A stretch of 64,000 nt of DNA. Origin: Propionibacterium australiense (GTDB lineage Bacteria; Actinomycetota; Actinomycetes; Propionibacteriales; Propionibacteriaceae). Below the pieces are notes generated by a model. The model worked only from the letters and a program-made list of their open reading frames with translations, did no database searches and was not told the DNA's origin. A program made the translations under genes and the position numbers. Shown piece after piece: positions 37,801 to 47,510 of this stretch. The first letter of the stretch is position 1; the number at the start of each line of letters is the position of its first letter. Location of the stretch: contig NZ_RCIV01000004.1 in assembly GCF_003666605.1 (NCBI RefSeq), positions 1 through 64,000 on the forward strand. The letters run 5' to 3'.

Positions 37801-38871
37801 GACGACGCCGCCGCCAGACGCCTCGCCTCACTGGCCGACGAACTCGTCGAGAAGTCGGTGTGGATCATCGGCGGCGACGGGTGGGCCTACGACATCGGCT
37901 ACGGCGGCCTCGACCATGTGCTCGCCAGCGGCCGGAACGTCAACATCCTGGTGCTCGACACCGAGGTCTACTCCAACACCGGCGGTCAGGCATCGAAGGC
38001 CACCCCGAGGGGGGCCGCGGCCAAGTTCGCGGCGAAGGGCAAGGGCGGTGCCAAGAAGGATCTGGGTCTGATCGCCCAGGCCTACGGCGACGTCTTCGTC
38101 GCCCAGGTCTCCATGGGCGCCAACCAGCAGCAGACGGTTCGTGCCCTGCGCGAGGCCCAGGCCTGGCCCGGACCGAGCCTGGTCATCGCCTACGCCACCT
38201 GCATCGCCCACGGCATCGACATGGGCACGTCCATGACGCACCAGGCCGAGGCCGTCTCCAGCGGCTACTGGCCCCTGTACCGTTTCCGCCCCAGTGAGGA
38301 CGAGCACGCGGTGCCGCTGCACCTCGACTCGAAGGCGCCCACGGGCCGGATCGCCGACTTCATGGCCAAGGAGGCGCGGTTCGCGATGCTCAAACGCTCC
38401 AACCCGGAGCGGGCGGCAGAACTCGAGAAACTCGCCCAGGCCGACGCCGACGAGCGCTGGCGCTACTACAGCCAGGTCGCCGGCATCGAACGGGCCCTGC
38501 CCACCGGCAGGTCGGGGGACCCGCAGCGGCAGGACGAGGACGCCGTCGTCGTCCGGCCCGCCGCGAAGGCCAACCCCGACGGCGACGCCGCGCAGAGCAC
38601 CCGCCGCCAGGCGACGGGCACCAGGAGCCCGGCAGACGACGCCCCGGGGGCCGATGCTCGTCCGTCGAAGGAAGAACGGGCTGCGGCGATTGCTGCCCGC
38701 CGGGCGAGGCTGGCCGCCGAGCGGGCGGCTGCCGGTGAGGCTCCTACCGGGGACGGGGCGGCTGCTCGTCCGTCGAAGGAAGAACGGGCTGCGGCGATTG
38801 CTGCCCGCCGGGCGAGGCTGGCCGCCGAGCGGGCGGCCCAGGCCGCGGAGACCGAGGGGAAGGAGTCCTGA
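34879..38871 (+). CDS. nifJ: Pyruvate:ferredoxin (flavodoxin) oxidoreductase with C-terminal tail
   Basis: Oxidatively decarboxylates pyruvate to acetyl-CoA and passes electrons to ferredoxin or flavodoxin. The single chain has domains I/II (SIYPITPSSAMAE), domain III (EKR region), two 4Fe-4S motifs starting at C720 and C776, and the TPP domain (IGGDGWAYDIGYGGLDH, SNTGGQ) with extra Cys for a third cluster. At 1330 residues it exceeds the usual 1170-1190; the extra is a charged Ala/Arg/Glu tail with a repeated unit. GGAGGAG is 6 bases before ATG 34879. It shares one base with the DHOD-like gene that follows. Confidence 0.97.
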   Translation: MTTYARPAGEARTIDHAVPARAGASGAPQSQACRETMDGNEAAARVAHAMSEVISIYPITPSSAMAESCDAWSAAGRTNIWGGVPDVVEMQSEGGAAGALHGAVTKGVMGTTFTASQGLLLMIPNMYKIAGELTPAVIHVAARAIATHALSIFGDHSDVMACRQTGWAMLCASNVQEAHDFAAVSHVATLRTRVPFLHFFDGFRTSHEVNTIETLTKDDLVALVREEDVLAHRERGLTPDDPKLRGTAQNPDVYFQAREAVNPFYEVTPGVVQDVMDELAARCGRQYHLVDYVGSPDAEDVIVVMGSAGATVRETVEALNATGARLGVAQVRLYRPFPSEALIGALPASVRRIAVLDRTKEPGSAGEPLFADVVMAVAEAGEHFTGGLPRITGGRYGLGSKEFTPAMARAVFDDLAGPGPHRRFTVGIDDDVTGLSLPVDEDFTITPEGLTAVFYGLGADGTVGAAKNSVKIIASEPGRYAQGYFVYDSRKSGATTVSHLRFGSEPIDAPYLVDEADFIAVHQFEMLEKMRTLDLAKPGATVLINSPYGTGTWDRLPEDVQRIIVDRGLDLWVIDATRVASEAGLGQRINTVMQPCYFYLSGVVDRADAIARIKESIEKTYLSKRGRIIVERNFKAVDAAIDQMIHITPGEEFSGLARMKPLPDEAPDFVKRVTGAMLRGDGDRLPVSLMPVDGTWPIATSKYEKRGIAEEIPIWDESLCIDCGKCAIACPHAAIRIKVAPAWEFDDAPEGFASKNYRDRKLADHRLVVQVAPDDCTGCSICVDVCPARSKTEVKHKAINMEPRRDHLETERTNYDFFLSLPEIDRTKVRHDQVKGVAQLQPLFEFSLACAGCGETPYIRTLTQLFGDRMLVANATGCSSIYGGNLPTAPYAKDPYGRGPAWSNSLFEDNAEFGLGLRLAWEQQHNEARRLVSELPGLDPDLVTALLEADMSQEQGVVDQRERVARLKKVLAGRDDAAARRLASLADELVEKSVWIIGGDGWAYDIGYGGLDHVLASGRNVNILVLDTEVYSNTGGQASKATPRGAAAKFAAKGKGGAKKDLGLIAQAYGDVFVAQVSMGANQQQTVRALREAQAWPGPSLVIAYATCIAHGIDMGTSMTHQAEAVSSGYWPLYRFRPSEDEHAVPLHLDSKAPTGRIADFMAKEARFAMLKRSNPERAAELEKLAQADADERWRYYSQVAGIERALPTGRSGDPQRQDEDAVVVRPAAKANPDGDAAQSTRRQATGTRSPADDAPGADARPSKEERAAAIAARRARLAAERAAAGEAPTGDGAAARPSKEERAAAIAARRARLAAERAAQAAETEGKES
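38656..38837 (+). repeat. 74-bp direct repeat in the 3' end of nifJ
   Basis: Two perfect 74-base copies (38656-38729 and 38764-38837) with a period of 108 bases, exactly 36 codons. Each encodes ARPSKEERAAAIAARRARL and a few more residues. The repeat has more A and T at codon ends than the surrounding gene. It encodes two copies of a highly charged helix. Confidence 0.95.
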
Positions 38872-39878
38872 TGAGCGGTCCCCGGATGAGCACGACGTAC
38901 CTCGGGCTCGGCCTGCCCAGCCCCGTCGTGGCCTCGGCCAGCCCGCTCAACAACGAGCTCGGTACGCTGGTCGAACTCGAGGCGTCCGGCGCCGGCGCCG
39001 TCGTGCTGCCCAGTCTCTTCGCCGAGGAGATCGAGGCCGAGGAGATGGCGGTGAACTCGGTGCTCGACATGGGCGACGGTTTCGCCGAATTCGACTCCGC
39101 TCCGCTGGCCGAGGTGCCCGTGAGCGGTTCCGCCGCGACCGACCGTTACGTCGAACTGCTGGCCGGCGCCACGGCGAGCCTGTCGATCCCGGTCATCGCC
39201 TCGCTCAACGGCACCCGCCCCGGCGACTGGGCGCACTACGGCAGGCTGCTCGCCGAGGCCGGCGCGGACGCCCTCGAGCTCAACCTCTACGACGTCGCCG
39301 CTGATCCGGCACGCAGCTCCTCAGACGTCGAGGACGGCTACCTCGAGGTCATCGCCGAGGTGAAACAGGCCGTCGGCGACCTGCCACTGGCCCTGAAGAT
39401 CTCGCCGTACCTGTCCTCACTGTCCAGCTTCGCCCCGCGTGCCCACGAGGAGGGCGCCGACGCCCTGGTGCTGTTCAACCGCTTCTACGGGCCCGACATC
39501 GACCTCGCCGCCCTGGCCGTCACCCCGCAGCTGGCCCTGTCGACCCCGGCCGAGCTGCCACTGCGCCTGCGCTGGACCGCCATTCTCGCGGCCCAGTGCC
39601 CGGGCCTGCAGATCGCCGTCACCGGGGGCGTCCACACCGGTGCCGACGTGGTGAAGTCCCTCATCGTCGGCGCCCAGGTGGCCTGCACCACCTCGGCCGT
39701 CCTCACCGGCGGCACCGGCTCCGTCACGACGATGCTCGACGAGGCCCGCGACTGGCTGGAGGCGCGAGACTACGAATCGGTTGACCAGCTGCGCGGCGCC
39801 ATGGACGCCCACTCCGTCGAGAACCCGGCCGCCTACGAACGCGCCCAGTACATGAAGGTGCTGCACTCCTGGGCGTGA
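38871..39878 (+). CDS. Dihydroorotate dehydrogenase-like protein next to nifJ
   Basis: A 335-residue TIM-barrel protein of the DHOD-like family: VVASASPLNN at the start, LALKISPYLS with the FMN-contacting Lys, and the phosphate-binding GGVHTGADVVKSLIVGA near the C-terminus. Proteins of this subgroup often follow nifJ in bacteria and are not thought to be the pyrimidine enzyme PyrD. The start overlaps the nifJ stop by one base, so it is co-translated. Its reaction and its relation to PFOR are unknown. Confidence 0.85.
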   Translation: MSGPRMSTTYLGLGLPSPVVASASPLNNELGTLVELEASGAGAVVLPSLFAEEIEAEEMAVNSVLDMGDGFAEFDSAPLAEVPVSGSAATDRYVELLAGATASLSIPVIASLNGTRPGDWAHYGRLLAEAGADALELNLYDVAADPARSSSDVEDGYLEVIAEVKQAVGDLPLALKISPYLSSLSSFAPRAHEEGADALVLFNRFYGPDIDLAALAVTPQLALSTPAELPLRLRWTAILAAQCPGLQIAVTGGVHTGADVVKSLIVGAQVACTTSAVLTGGTGSVTTMLDEARDWLEARDYESVDQLRGAMDAHSVENPAAYERAQYMKVLHSWA

Positions 39879-39883
39879 GCCCC

Positions 39884-40369
39884 TCAGACCCGCAGGGCCC
39901 GCGCGGGATGGTCGATGGCGGCCAGGAAGCGGCGCAGGCCGACCGTGCTCAGCGTCACCGTTGCGGTGTTGTCGTTCGGGTGCGTGGCGATTGATCCGCC
40001 CTCGAAGGATTCGTCCAGGCACACCACGACCCGTCCTGCCGCATCGTTGAGCGCGGCGAAGGGCCCCACCTGACCGGGCGAGACGCCCAGCATCCGCGCG
40101 AGATCCGCGGGGGAGGCCAGCGAGAGCCCGCCCGAGCCGAGCTGGTCCGCCACCTCGGCCAGGTCGACCCGCCCGTCGTGCGGGACGACCAGCAGCCAGT
40201 AGGAGCGCTTCTTCTTGTCCCGGACGAACAGCGTCTTGGCCGTCGCCTCGGGGCGTGGCACGTCGAGCCGGGCGGCGGCAGCCATGGTGAACACCGGTTC
40301 GTGCTCGGTCAGCTCGTACCCGATCCCCAGCTCGTCCAGGACCCGGAGGACCTCCTCTCGCGCACCCAC
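39884..40369 (-). CDS. YbaK/ProX-type aminoacyl-tRNA editing protein
   Basis: A 161-residue freestanding trans-editing domain that removes mischarged amino acids from tRNA (Ala- or Cys-tRNA-Pro in known members). Landmarks are TAKTLFVRDKK with the catalytic-site Lys, GRVDLAEVA, LGVSPGQVGPFAALND and VCLDESF. GTG 40369 is preferred because TAGACC ends 7 bases ahead; a TTG at 40375 would add two residues. The nearby 3' ends of the DHOD-like gene and this one are five bases apart. Confidence 0.88.
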   Translation of the reverse strand: MGAREEVLRVLDELGIGYELTEHEPVFTMAAAARLDVPRPEATAKTLFVRDKKKRSYWLLVVPHDGRVDLAEVADQLGSGGLSLASPADLARMLGVSPGQVGPFAALNDAAGRVVVCLDESFEGGSIATHPNDNTATVTLSTVGLRRFLAAIDHPARALRV

Positions 40370-40417
40370 GGACAACGGTCTACCGGACGGTGCGGTGCGG
40401 GGACAAGTCCCAGGCGG

Positions 40418-40969
40418 TCAGCCGGGCAGCGGCCAGCTGTCGAGGACACGGCAGGCGTTCGCCTCGTAGCGGTGCAGCTCGACCCGCTCCGCCCTGCAGC
40501 GCGCCGGGACGAGATCACCCAGCAGGGCGCGGGTGGAGGCGAGGCTCACGTCGCCGGAGACCATGTCGAGCGTCAGATGCGGTTCCGGATCCGGTCCGCC
40601 GAAGGGCCTCACCTGCGGGTAGGCGGCCATGAGGGCGCCGATGAGCGCGCGGAAGGGCCCCGGCGGATCGGGTTTGAGGTGGATGCCGCCGTCGCGGAAG
40701 ACGCCCAGGCGAGACAGCACGAAGTCGAAGGGCCCATGGCCCGCCAGGGCCCGGGCCACCTCGTCATGGGCGGGTGCCGGGTCCAGGGGCGCGAGCAACG
40801 TGACGTGCGCGTGCGTGAACGCCGGGTCGGCGCTCAGGAACGACTCGTCGTAGAAGACGGTCCGCGCCCGGACGAAGGGTTCCAGCTGGGGGACCGGGAT
40901 GAGCAGAACGCAGTGGCCGCGCCAGGCATCCTGCCCCTCAGGGGCTCGGGATGTCCTCGGCGCGGCCAC
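40418..40969 (-). CDS. 2H phosphoesterase (2'-5' RNA ligase family)
   Basis: A 183-residue protein with the two short histidine motifs of the 2H superfamily, HAHVTLL and EPHLTLD, about 65 residues apart. Members act on 2'-5' RNA bonds or cyclic phosphates; the physiological substrate is usually unknown. CATAAT ends 6 bases before the GTG start, one of the best -10 elements in the window and in keeping with a leaderless mRNA. Confidence 0.85.
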   Translation of the reverse strand: MAAPRTSRAPEGQDAWRGHCVLLIPVPQLEPFVRARTVFYDESFLSADPAFTHAHVTLLAPLDPAPAHDEVARALAGHGPFDFVLSRLGVFRDGGIHLKPDPPGPFRALIGALMAAYPQVRPFGGPDPEPHLTLDMVSGDVSLASTRALLGDLVPARCRAERVELHRYEANACRVLDSWPLPG

Positions 40970-41012
40970 GTACGCATTATGGACCAGCCCTGCCGGGCCG
41001 GTGCGCGGCGCC

Positions 41013-41477
41013 TCAGGCGAGCGAGGCGCGCAGCATCCAGGCCTGCTTCTCCAGCTCGGAGGCGATGCCGATGAGCAGATCGTTGGTGAGGTGGTCCTCG
41101 GCGTCGACGGCTTCGAGCGTGGACTTGATGGCGTCGGCGACCTTGGCGGTGCGCTCGGCGAACTGCGCGTAGACGTCGGCGACCTTCAGGTCGCCGCCCT
41201 CAACCGTGTCGAGGCTGCTCGTGGCGGCAACCGTGGCGGCGCGGCCGTCCGGGGTGCCGCCCAGGGCCGCGAGACGCTCGGCGACCTCGTCGGCGGCGTC
41301 ACGGGCGCCATCGACGATCTCATCGAGGAAGAGGTGAAGCGAGCGGAATCCCTCGCCCTTGATGTTCCAGTGGGCCTGCTTGGCCTGCAGGTGGAGGTCG
41401 GTGAGGTCGACCAGGGCCTGCTGAAGGGCCTTGGTGACGGTGTCGGTGGCGACAGGGGCGACAACGGTAGCGCTCAT
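41013..41477 (-). CDS. dps: Dps-family DNA-protecting ferritin
   Basis: A 154-residue four-helix protein that oxidises and stores iron and shields DNA. The ferroxidase signature is complete: HLQAKQAHWNIKGEGF, then LHLFLDEIVD, and later DAADEVAERLAALGG. GAGGAG lies 7 bases before the ATG. The 123 bases to accA3 hold a small CCGCGC-CTC-GCGCGG hairpin (41527-41541) that may end the accA3 transcript, then the dps promoter region. Confidence 0.95.
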   Translation of the reverse strand: MSATVVAPVATDTVTKALQQALVDLTDLHLQAKQAHWNIKGEGFRSLHLFLDEIVDGARDAADEVAERLAALGGTPDGRAATVAATSSLDTVEGGDLKVADVYAQFAERTAKVADAIKSTLEAVDAEDHLTNDLLIGIASELEKQAWMLRASLA

Positions 41478-41600
41478 TGTTGTTCTCCTCGTTCGGATCG
41501 GCTGATGTGTGCGACATCCGGTACAACCGCGCGAGGCGCGGCTCTATTCCGCCGGCGCGAGCCGCTGCGCAGTGCCGTCCGGCCCATGGCCGGGCCGTCC

Positions 41601-43379
41601 TCACTCCTCGGTGATCTGGCACAGCACGTCGCCGGAGGCCACGGCCGTACCGGCCGCCACGAGCTCGTGGACGACGCCGGCGCGGTGGGCGGCGATCGGC
41701 TGCTCCATCTTCATGGCCTCGAGCACGAGCACCGTGTCGCCCTCCTCCACGCGCTGTCCCTCGGTGACCGAGGTCTTGACGATGGTGCCCTGCATCGGGC
41801 TGGTGAGCTCGGCGCCCGTGACGACCAGCTTTCCGCCGCCCCGGCCGCGCTTGGTGGGCTTGCGGCGCTTCTCCGTGCCCCGGCCGGAGGCGGCCTGCAG
41901 GCCGGACGGCAGGACGACCTCGAGGCGCCGGCCGTTGACCTCGACCACGACATGGCGGCGCTCGAGGGCCTCGTCGGCGACCCCGAGCTCTCCGGAGTAC
42001 GGTTCGATGTCGTTGTCGAACTCGGTCTCGATCCACGTGGTGAACACGCTGAAGGCACCGTCGGGGGCGGTGAACGCCGGGTCGTTGACCACCTTCTGGT
42101 GGAACGGCAGGACCGTCGGCATGCCCTCGATGCGCATCTCGTCCAGAGCACGACGGGCGCGCTGCAGCGCGATGTCCCGGGTGGCGCCGGTGACGATGAG
42201 CTTGGCGATCAGTGAGTCGAAGGCGCCGGGCACACTCATGCCCCTGCGGTAGCCCTCGTCCATGCGGACGCCGGGACCGCACGGGGGACGGAAACGAGTC
42301 AGGGTGCCGGGAGCCGGCATGAAGCCGCGGCCCGGGTCCTCGGCGTTGATGCGGAACTCGAAGGCGTGGCCGGACAACTGCGGGTCCGGGTAGTCGATCC
42401 GGCCGCCGCAGGCGAGGCGGAACTGCTCGCGGACGAGGTCGATGCCGCTGATCTCCTCGGTGACCGGATGCTCGACCTGAAGACGGGTGTTGACCTCGAG
42501 GAAACTGATCGTGCCGTCCCGGCCCACGAGGAACTCGCAGGTGCCGGCGCCGACGTACCCGGCCTCCCTGAAGATGGCCTTCGAGCTGGCGTAGAGGCGC
42601 TCCACCTGCTCGTCGGTCAGGAACGGGGCCGGGGCCTCCTCGAGGAGCTTCTGGTGGCGGCGCTGCAGCGAGCAGTCACGAGTGGAGACGACCACGACAT
42701 TGCCGTACTGGTCGGCCAGGCACTGGGTCTCGACGTGCCGTGGCCTGTCGATGAAGCGTTCGACGTAGCACTCGCCACGGCCGAAGGCAACGACGGACTC
42801 GCGCGTCGCCGAGTCGTACATCGCGGGAATCTCCTCGAGCGTGTACGCGATCTTCAGGCCCCGCCCGCCACCGCCGTAGGCGGCCTTGATGGCCACCGGC
42901 AGGCCGTACTCGGTGGCGAACTCGACGATCTCGTCCGGACCCACCGGGTCGACGGTCCCGGGCACCAGCGGCGCCCCCACCTTCGTGGCGATCGAACGAG
43001 CCGACACCTTGTCGCCGAGGTTCTCGATGGCCTCCGGCGGCGGGCCGATCCAGACCAGTCCCGCGTCGCTGACGGCGCGGGCGAAGTCCGGGTTCTCCGA
43101 CAGGAAACCGTAGCCGGGATGGATCGCATCGGCGCCGCTGCGTTCGGCGATGGCCAGGATCTTCTCGACATCGAGGTAGGTCTCGGCAGGCGTCGACCCG
43201 TTCAGCGCGAAGGCCTCGTCGGCGAGCTGGACGAACAGCGACTGCGAGTCCGAGTCGGCGTAGACGGCGACCGAGGCGATTCCGGCGTCCCGGGCCGCGC
43301 GGATGACGCGGACCGCGATCTCACCGCGGTTGGCGATGAGAACCTTCGAGATGGTGCGTGTGCTGTGGGCAAGAGCCAC
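41601..43379 (-). CDS. accA3: Acyl-CoA carboxylase alpha subunit (biotin carboxylase + BCCP)
   Basis: Carboxylates biotin with ATP and bicarbonate and carries the biotin to the beta subunit. In 592 residues: biotin carboxylase N-domain ([17 protein letters not shown]), ATP-grasp ([13 protein letters not shown]), the [15 protein letters not shown] signature, C-domain, a basic linker, then a biotinyl domain with EAMKMEQP, biotin on K557. AGGAGG lies 5 bases before the GTG. It serves AccD5 (45858-47435), AccE (45613-45861) and BirA (47511-48302), encoded nearby, for propionyl- or acetyl-CoA carboxylation. Confidence 0.96.
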   Translation of the reverse strand: MALAHSTRTISKVLIANRGEIAVRVIRAARDAGIASVAVYADSDSQSLFVQLADEAFALNGSTPAETYLDVEKILAIAERSGADAIHPGYGFLSENPDFARAVSDAGLVWIGPPPEAIENLGDKVSARSIATKVGAPLVPGTVDPVGPDEIVEFATEYGLPVAIKAAYGGGGRGLKIAYTLEEIPAMYDSATRESVVAFGRGECYVERFIDRPRHVETQCLADQYGNVVVVSTRDCSLQRRHQKLLEEAPAPFLTDEQVERLYASSKAIFREAGYVGAGTCEFLVGRDGTISFLEVNTRLQVEHPVTEEISGIDLVREQFRLACGGRIDYPDPQLSGHAFEFRINAEDPGRGFMPAPGTLTRFRPPCGPGVRMDEGYRRGMSVPGAFDSLIAKLIVTGATRDIALQRARRALDEMRIEGMPTVLPFHQKVVNDPAFTAPDGAFSVFTTWIETEFDNDIEPYSGELGVADEALERRHVVVEVNGRRLEVVLPSGLQAASGRGTEKRRKPTKRGRGGGKLVVTGAELTSPMQGTIVKTSVTEGQRVEEGDTVLVLEAMKMEQPIAAHRAGVVHELVAAGTAVASGDVLCQITEE

Positions 43380-43427
43380 GTTTCCTCCTGAACGGTCAGG
43401 CCTGAGCGGACGCAGAACCCGCCCCCA

Positions 43428-43444
43428 CTACACGGCGAGTGTAG
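43428..43444. promoter_or_regulatory. Inverted repeat upstream of accA3
   Basis: CTACAC and GTGTAG flank a 5-base spacer, 49-65 bases before the accA3 start. On the accA3 strand the repeat contains TACACT, a possible -10 hexamer, so a protein bound here would block the promoter. An ATCATGAT palindrome follows at 43449-43456. The operator role is inference. Confidence 0.45.
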
Positions 43445-43527
43445 GGCAATCATGATATCGGCGTTCGCCACGCCCCCATGCCGGTGACGGCTTCCGCGGA
43501 CGCGCCGGCCACGGCGGGACGTCCTGC

Positions 43528-44343
43528 TCAGTGACGACGCTGGCAGCCCGGGCACCAGAACAGGTGCCGGCCGGACAGCGCGGCCTCCTCCACCGGCGTG
43601 CCGCAGACCAGGCAGGGCAGGCCGGCGCGTCGGTAGACGTAGACCTCACCGCCATGGGCGTCCACGCGCGGTGGGCGGCCCATCGCCTCGGGCGTGTGCT
43701 CGGGGTGGACGGTGTCGATGCGTCCGTCCCGCACGCCGAGCGTCATGAGCTCGACCAGGTCGGTCCAGATCGCGTCGAAACTGGCGCGGTCGAGCGCATT
43801 GCCCGGGCAGGCCGGGTCGATGCGGTGCCGGAAGAGCACCTCGGCGCGGTAGATGTTGCCGACGCCGGCGAAGATCCCCTGGTCCATGAGCAGCGCGGCG
43901 ATCGGCTTGGCCGAGCGGTGCACCCTCGCCCAGGCCCGCTGCGGGTCCGCGTCGGTGCGCAGCGGGTCCTGGCCGAGCTTCGCGGTCACCGCGGCCTGCT
44001 CCGAGTCGGTGATGAGGCGGCACATCTGGGGTCCGCGCAGGTCGGCGGCCCACGCGTCGTCGGCGATACGCACCCGCACCTGGCCGACCGGGTCGGCGAG
44101 CGGCGTGAACGTCAGCTGGCCGATGAGCCCCAGGTGGATCTGCAGGATGTTCGATGGTGTGTCGGCCTCGAAGGTGATGAACAGGTGCTTGCCCCAGGTC
44201 TCGGCGTGGTCCAGCCTCGTGCCGTCGATGAGGGCGGCCGATTCCGCGAACCGCCCCTGCGGGGAACTCACGGCGACCTGCTGGGAGGCGAACAACTCGT
44301 TGGTGCGGTTGGCGAGACGGTGGATCACATGGCCTTCGGGCAT
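43528..44343 (-). CDS. nei: Formamidopyrimidine-DNA glycosylase / endonuclease VIII family
   Basis: Removes oxidised bases and nicks DNA. The 271-residue protein starts MPEGH, giving the N-terminal Pro nucleophile and Glu after Met removal, and ends in a zinc finger CLVCGTPVEEAAL...CPGCQ. Helix-two-turns-helix is at DQGIFAGVGNIYRAEVLF. The MPEGH start and the lack of the Fpg-specific MPELPE form favour the Nei branch. ATG 44343 has CACAGT 6 bases ahead; the upstream ATG 44361 is not used. Mycobacteria also carry nei near accA3/accD5. Confidence 0.92.
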   Translation of the reverse strand: MPEGHVIHRLANRTNELFASQQVAVSSPQGRFAESAALIDGTRLDHAETWGKHLFITFEADTPSNILQIHLGLIGQLTFTPLADPVGQVRVRIADDAWAADLRGPQMCRLITDSEQAAVTAKLGQDPLRTDADPQRAWARVHRSAKPIAALLMDQGIFAGVGNIYRAEVLFRHRIDPACPGNALDRASFDAIWTDLVELMTLGVRDGRIDTVHPEHTPEAMGRPPRVDAHGGEVYVYRRAGLPCLVCGTPVEEAALSGRHLFWCPGCQRRH

Positions 44344-44422
44344 GTACCAACTGTGCCGCACCCCCGAAGCGCCACGCGCTCGTGTCCACCGCTGCGGCAG
44401 CGCTTGCCACTAGCCTGGAGGG

Positions 44423-44899
44423 GTGAACTGGCCCCGGTCGAACCGCCTGCGTCCCCGCACCGTCCTCGGCGCGGCGGGGGTGCTGCTGCTCGCCCTGACC
44501 GCATGCTCCTCGGGTGAGGCCGCGTCCTGGCCCAGTCCTGCCGCCGCCTCGTCCACGGCCAGGCAACAGGTCACCACCGAGGCCGGCGCGGGTGGTGTGC
44601 GGCTGTCCGAGCTGGGTTTTCGCCATGGACCCGATGACTTCCGCGTCCCGGACGGGCTCGTGCTGACCGGCCGCGTCGACCAGGACAACGTGGTGACACT
44701 CCTCATGGACCAGGAGCAGGGCCGGCGGGTGCACGACTACCTCATGACCGTCCTGCCCGGAGCCGGCTGGACGATCGAGGCCTCCAGCGGCGACTCGATC
44801 GTCTTCACCACCAGTGGCTGGGAGGGCGCCTTCACCATGACTGGCGAGCAGGCCGGCCTGACGCTGCGCCGCCTGGAGGCGGACGCCGGTCCCGGCTGA
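44423..44899 (+). CDS. Small lipoprotein of unknown function
   Basis: A 158-residue protein with an Arg-rich start, hydrophobic core and lipobox LTAC (lipid Cys28), then a compact alpha-beta domain (LPGAGWTIEASSGDSIVF, GWEGAFTMTG). No family is recognised with confidence. TAGCCT ends 6 bases before the GTG, a leaderless arrangement. It is divergent from nei and convergent with maf. Confidence 0.8.
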   Translation: MNWPRSNRLRPRTVLGAAGVLLLALTACSSGEAASWPSPAAASSTARQQVTTEAGAGGVRLSELGFRHGPDDFRVPDGLVLTGRVDQDNVVTLLMDQEQGRRVHDYLMTVLPGAGWTIEASSGDSIVFTTSGWEGAFTMTGEQAGLTLRRLEADAGPG

Positions 44900-44901
44900 G
44901 A

Positions 44902-44917
44902 CCGGCCATGAGGCCGG
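44902..44917. terminator. Small hairpin between convergent lipoprotein and maf genes
   Basis: CCGGCC (44902-44907), an ATGA loop and GGCCGG (44912-44917), starting 2 bases after the lipoprotein stop. It is short and lacks a T tract, so termination is a suggestion. Confidence 0.4.
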
Positions 44918-44950
44918 GCCGGCGCGGCCTGATGGGGGGAGGACGGTTGC

Positions 44951-45589
44951 TCAGCCGCGGACCTGGGTGCCCGGCGGAACCGGCCACAGGTCGAACCAGG
45001 CGACCCCCAGGTCGAGCAGGATCTGGCGGACGAGCGGCAGCGAGAGCCCCACCACGTTGTGCGGATCGCCCTCGATGCGGGTGATGAAGGGGCCGCCGAA
45101 GGAGTCGATGGTGAAGCCGCCGGCGACCGACTCGGGCTCACCGGTCGCCGCGTAGTCGGCGATCTCCTGCTCGGTCAGATCGGCGAAGGACAGCACGGTG
45201 ACCGCCTCGCGGGTGGACTCGGTGATCCGCCCGCCGCGGATGACGGCGACGTAGTGGCCCGTGTGGACGACGCCCTGGCGTCCCCGCATCCGCATCCAGC
45301 GTGAGATCACGGAGGCCTTCGTGCCCGGTTTCCCATGGATCCGCCCCTCGAACTCGAGCATCGTGTCGCAGGCCAGCAGCACGGTCTCACGGTCGAGCAG
45401 ATCGCGCTCGCGCAGGATCTGCAGGACGCTCTCGCCCTTCTGCCTGGCCAGGCGGCAGGCCAGCTCCGAGACGGACTCGTCGATGCGGGCGGTCTCGTCG
45501 ATCTCGGGACGGATCGCCACCGGCTGCAGCCCCGCGGCGCGCAGGGTGCCGAGCCGGGCCCGTGACGAGGACGCCAGAACGAGCTGCAT
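44951..45589 (-). CDS. maf: Maf-like nucleotide pyrophosphatase
   Basis: Hydrolyses non-canonical or pyrimidine nucleoside triphosphates (dTTP/UTP or m7GTP in known Maf proteins). The 212-residue protein begins MQLVLASSSRARLGTLRAAGL, the phosphate-binding start of the family, and has LACDTMLEF, GKPGT and VGLSLPLVRQIL. AAGGAG is 7 bases before ATG 45589; longer starts are not supported by homology. It is 23 bases from accE, and accD5-accE-maf is the order known in mycobacteria. Confidence 0.93.
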   Translation of the reverse strand: MQLVLASSSRARLGTLRAAGLQPVAIRPEIDETARIDESVSELACRLARQKGESVLQILRERDLLDRETVLLACDTMLEFEGRIHGKPGTKASVISRWMRMRGRQGVVHTGHYVAVIRGGRITESTREAVTVLSFADLTEQEIADYAATGEPESVAGGFTIDSFGGPFITRIEGDPHNVVGLSLPLVRQILLDLGVAWFDLWPVPPGTQVRG

Positions 45590-45612
45590 GATCATCTCCT
45601 TCGCAACTGCTC

Positions 45613-45857
45613 TCAACGCAGCGAGCTGCGCCAGAACTCCCGCCCGGGCACCAGGGGCTGGCGGATCACCCGCCAGTACGACTTCCACCCCGGGATCTCG
45701 TTGCGGTCCAGGTTCTCGTGGATCGAGGCCTCGGCGAGTTCGGCGGCCAGGACGACCGTGAGCGCACCGAGTTCCTCATCGGTGGGGTTGCCGCGGGTGA
45801 TCTGCACGCCCTCGGCCGACTCGACGATGCTGTGCGGTGGCGTGTGCGGGATGTTGC

Positions 45858-45861
<4 letters not shown>
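45613..45861 (-). CDS. accE: Acyl-CoA carboxylase epsilon subunit
   Basis: An 82-residue protein with [21 protein letters not shown] and a C-terminal part with Trp-rich WKSYWRV and FWRSSL, the pattern of the small epsilon subunit (AccE5) that stabilises the AccA3-AccD5 complex in actinobacteria. ATGA overlap with accD5 means they are translated together. Confidence 0.9.
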
Positions 45862-47435
<1,574 letters not shown>

Positions 47436-47510
47436 GGGGCCAACCTTAGCGGGCGGCCCCGGGCCAGTCCCCGCGCACGTCCGCCCCGGTGTGTGCATAG
47501 ACTGCTGGCC
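47436..47510. promoter_or_regulatory. Divergent leaderless promoters of accD5 and birA
   Basis: The 75-base gap holds TAAGGT on the minus strand (47443-47448, 7 bases before the accD5 ATG) and TAGACT on the plus strand (47498-47503, 7 bases before the birA GTG). The carboxylase and the ligase that biotinylates its partner are therefore driven from back-to-back promoters. No BirA-type helix-turn-helix is present to control them. Confidence 0.55.
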
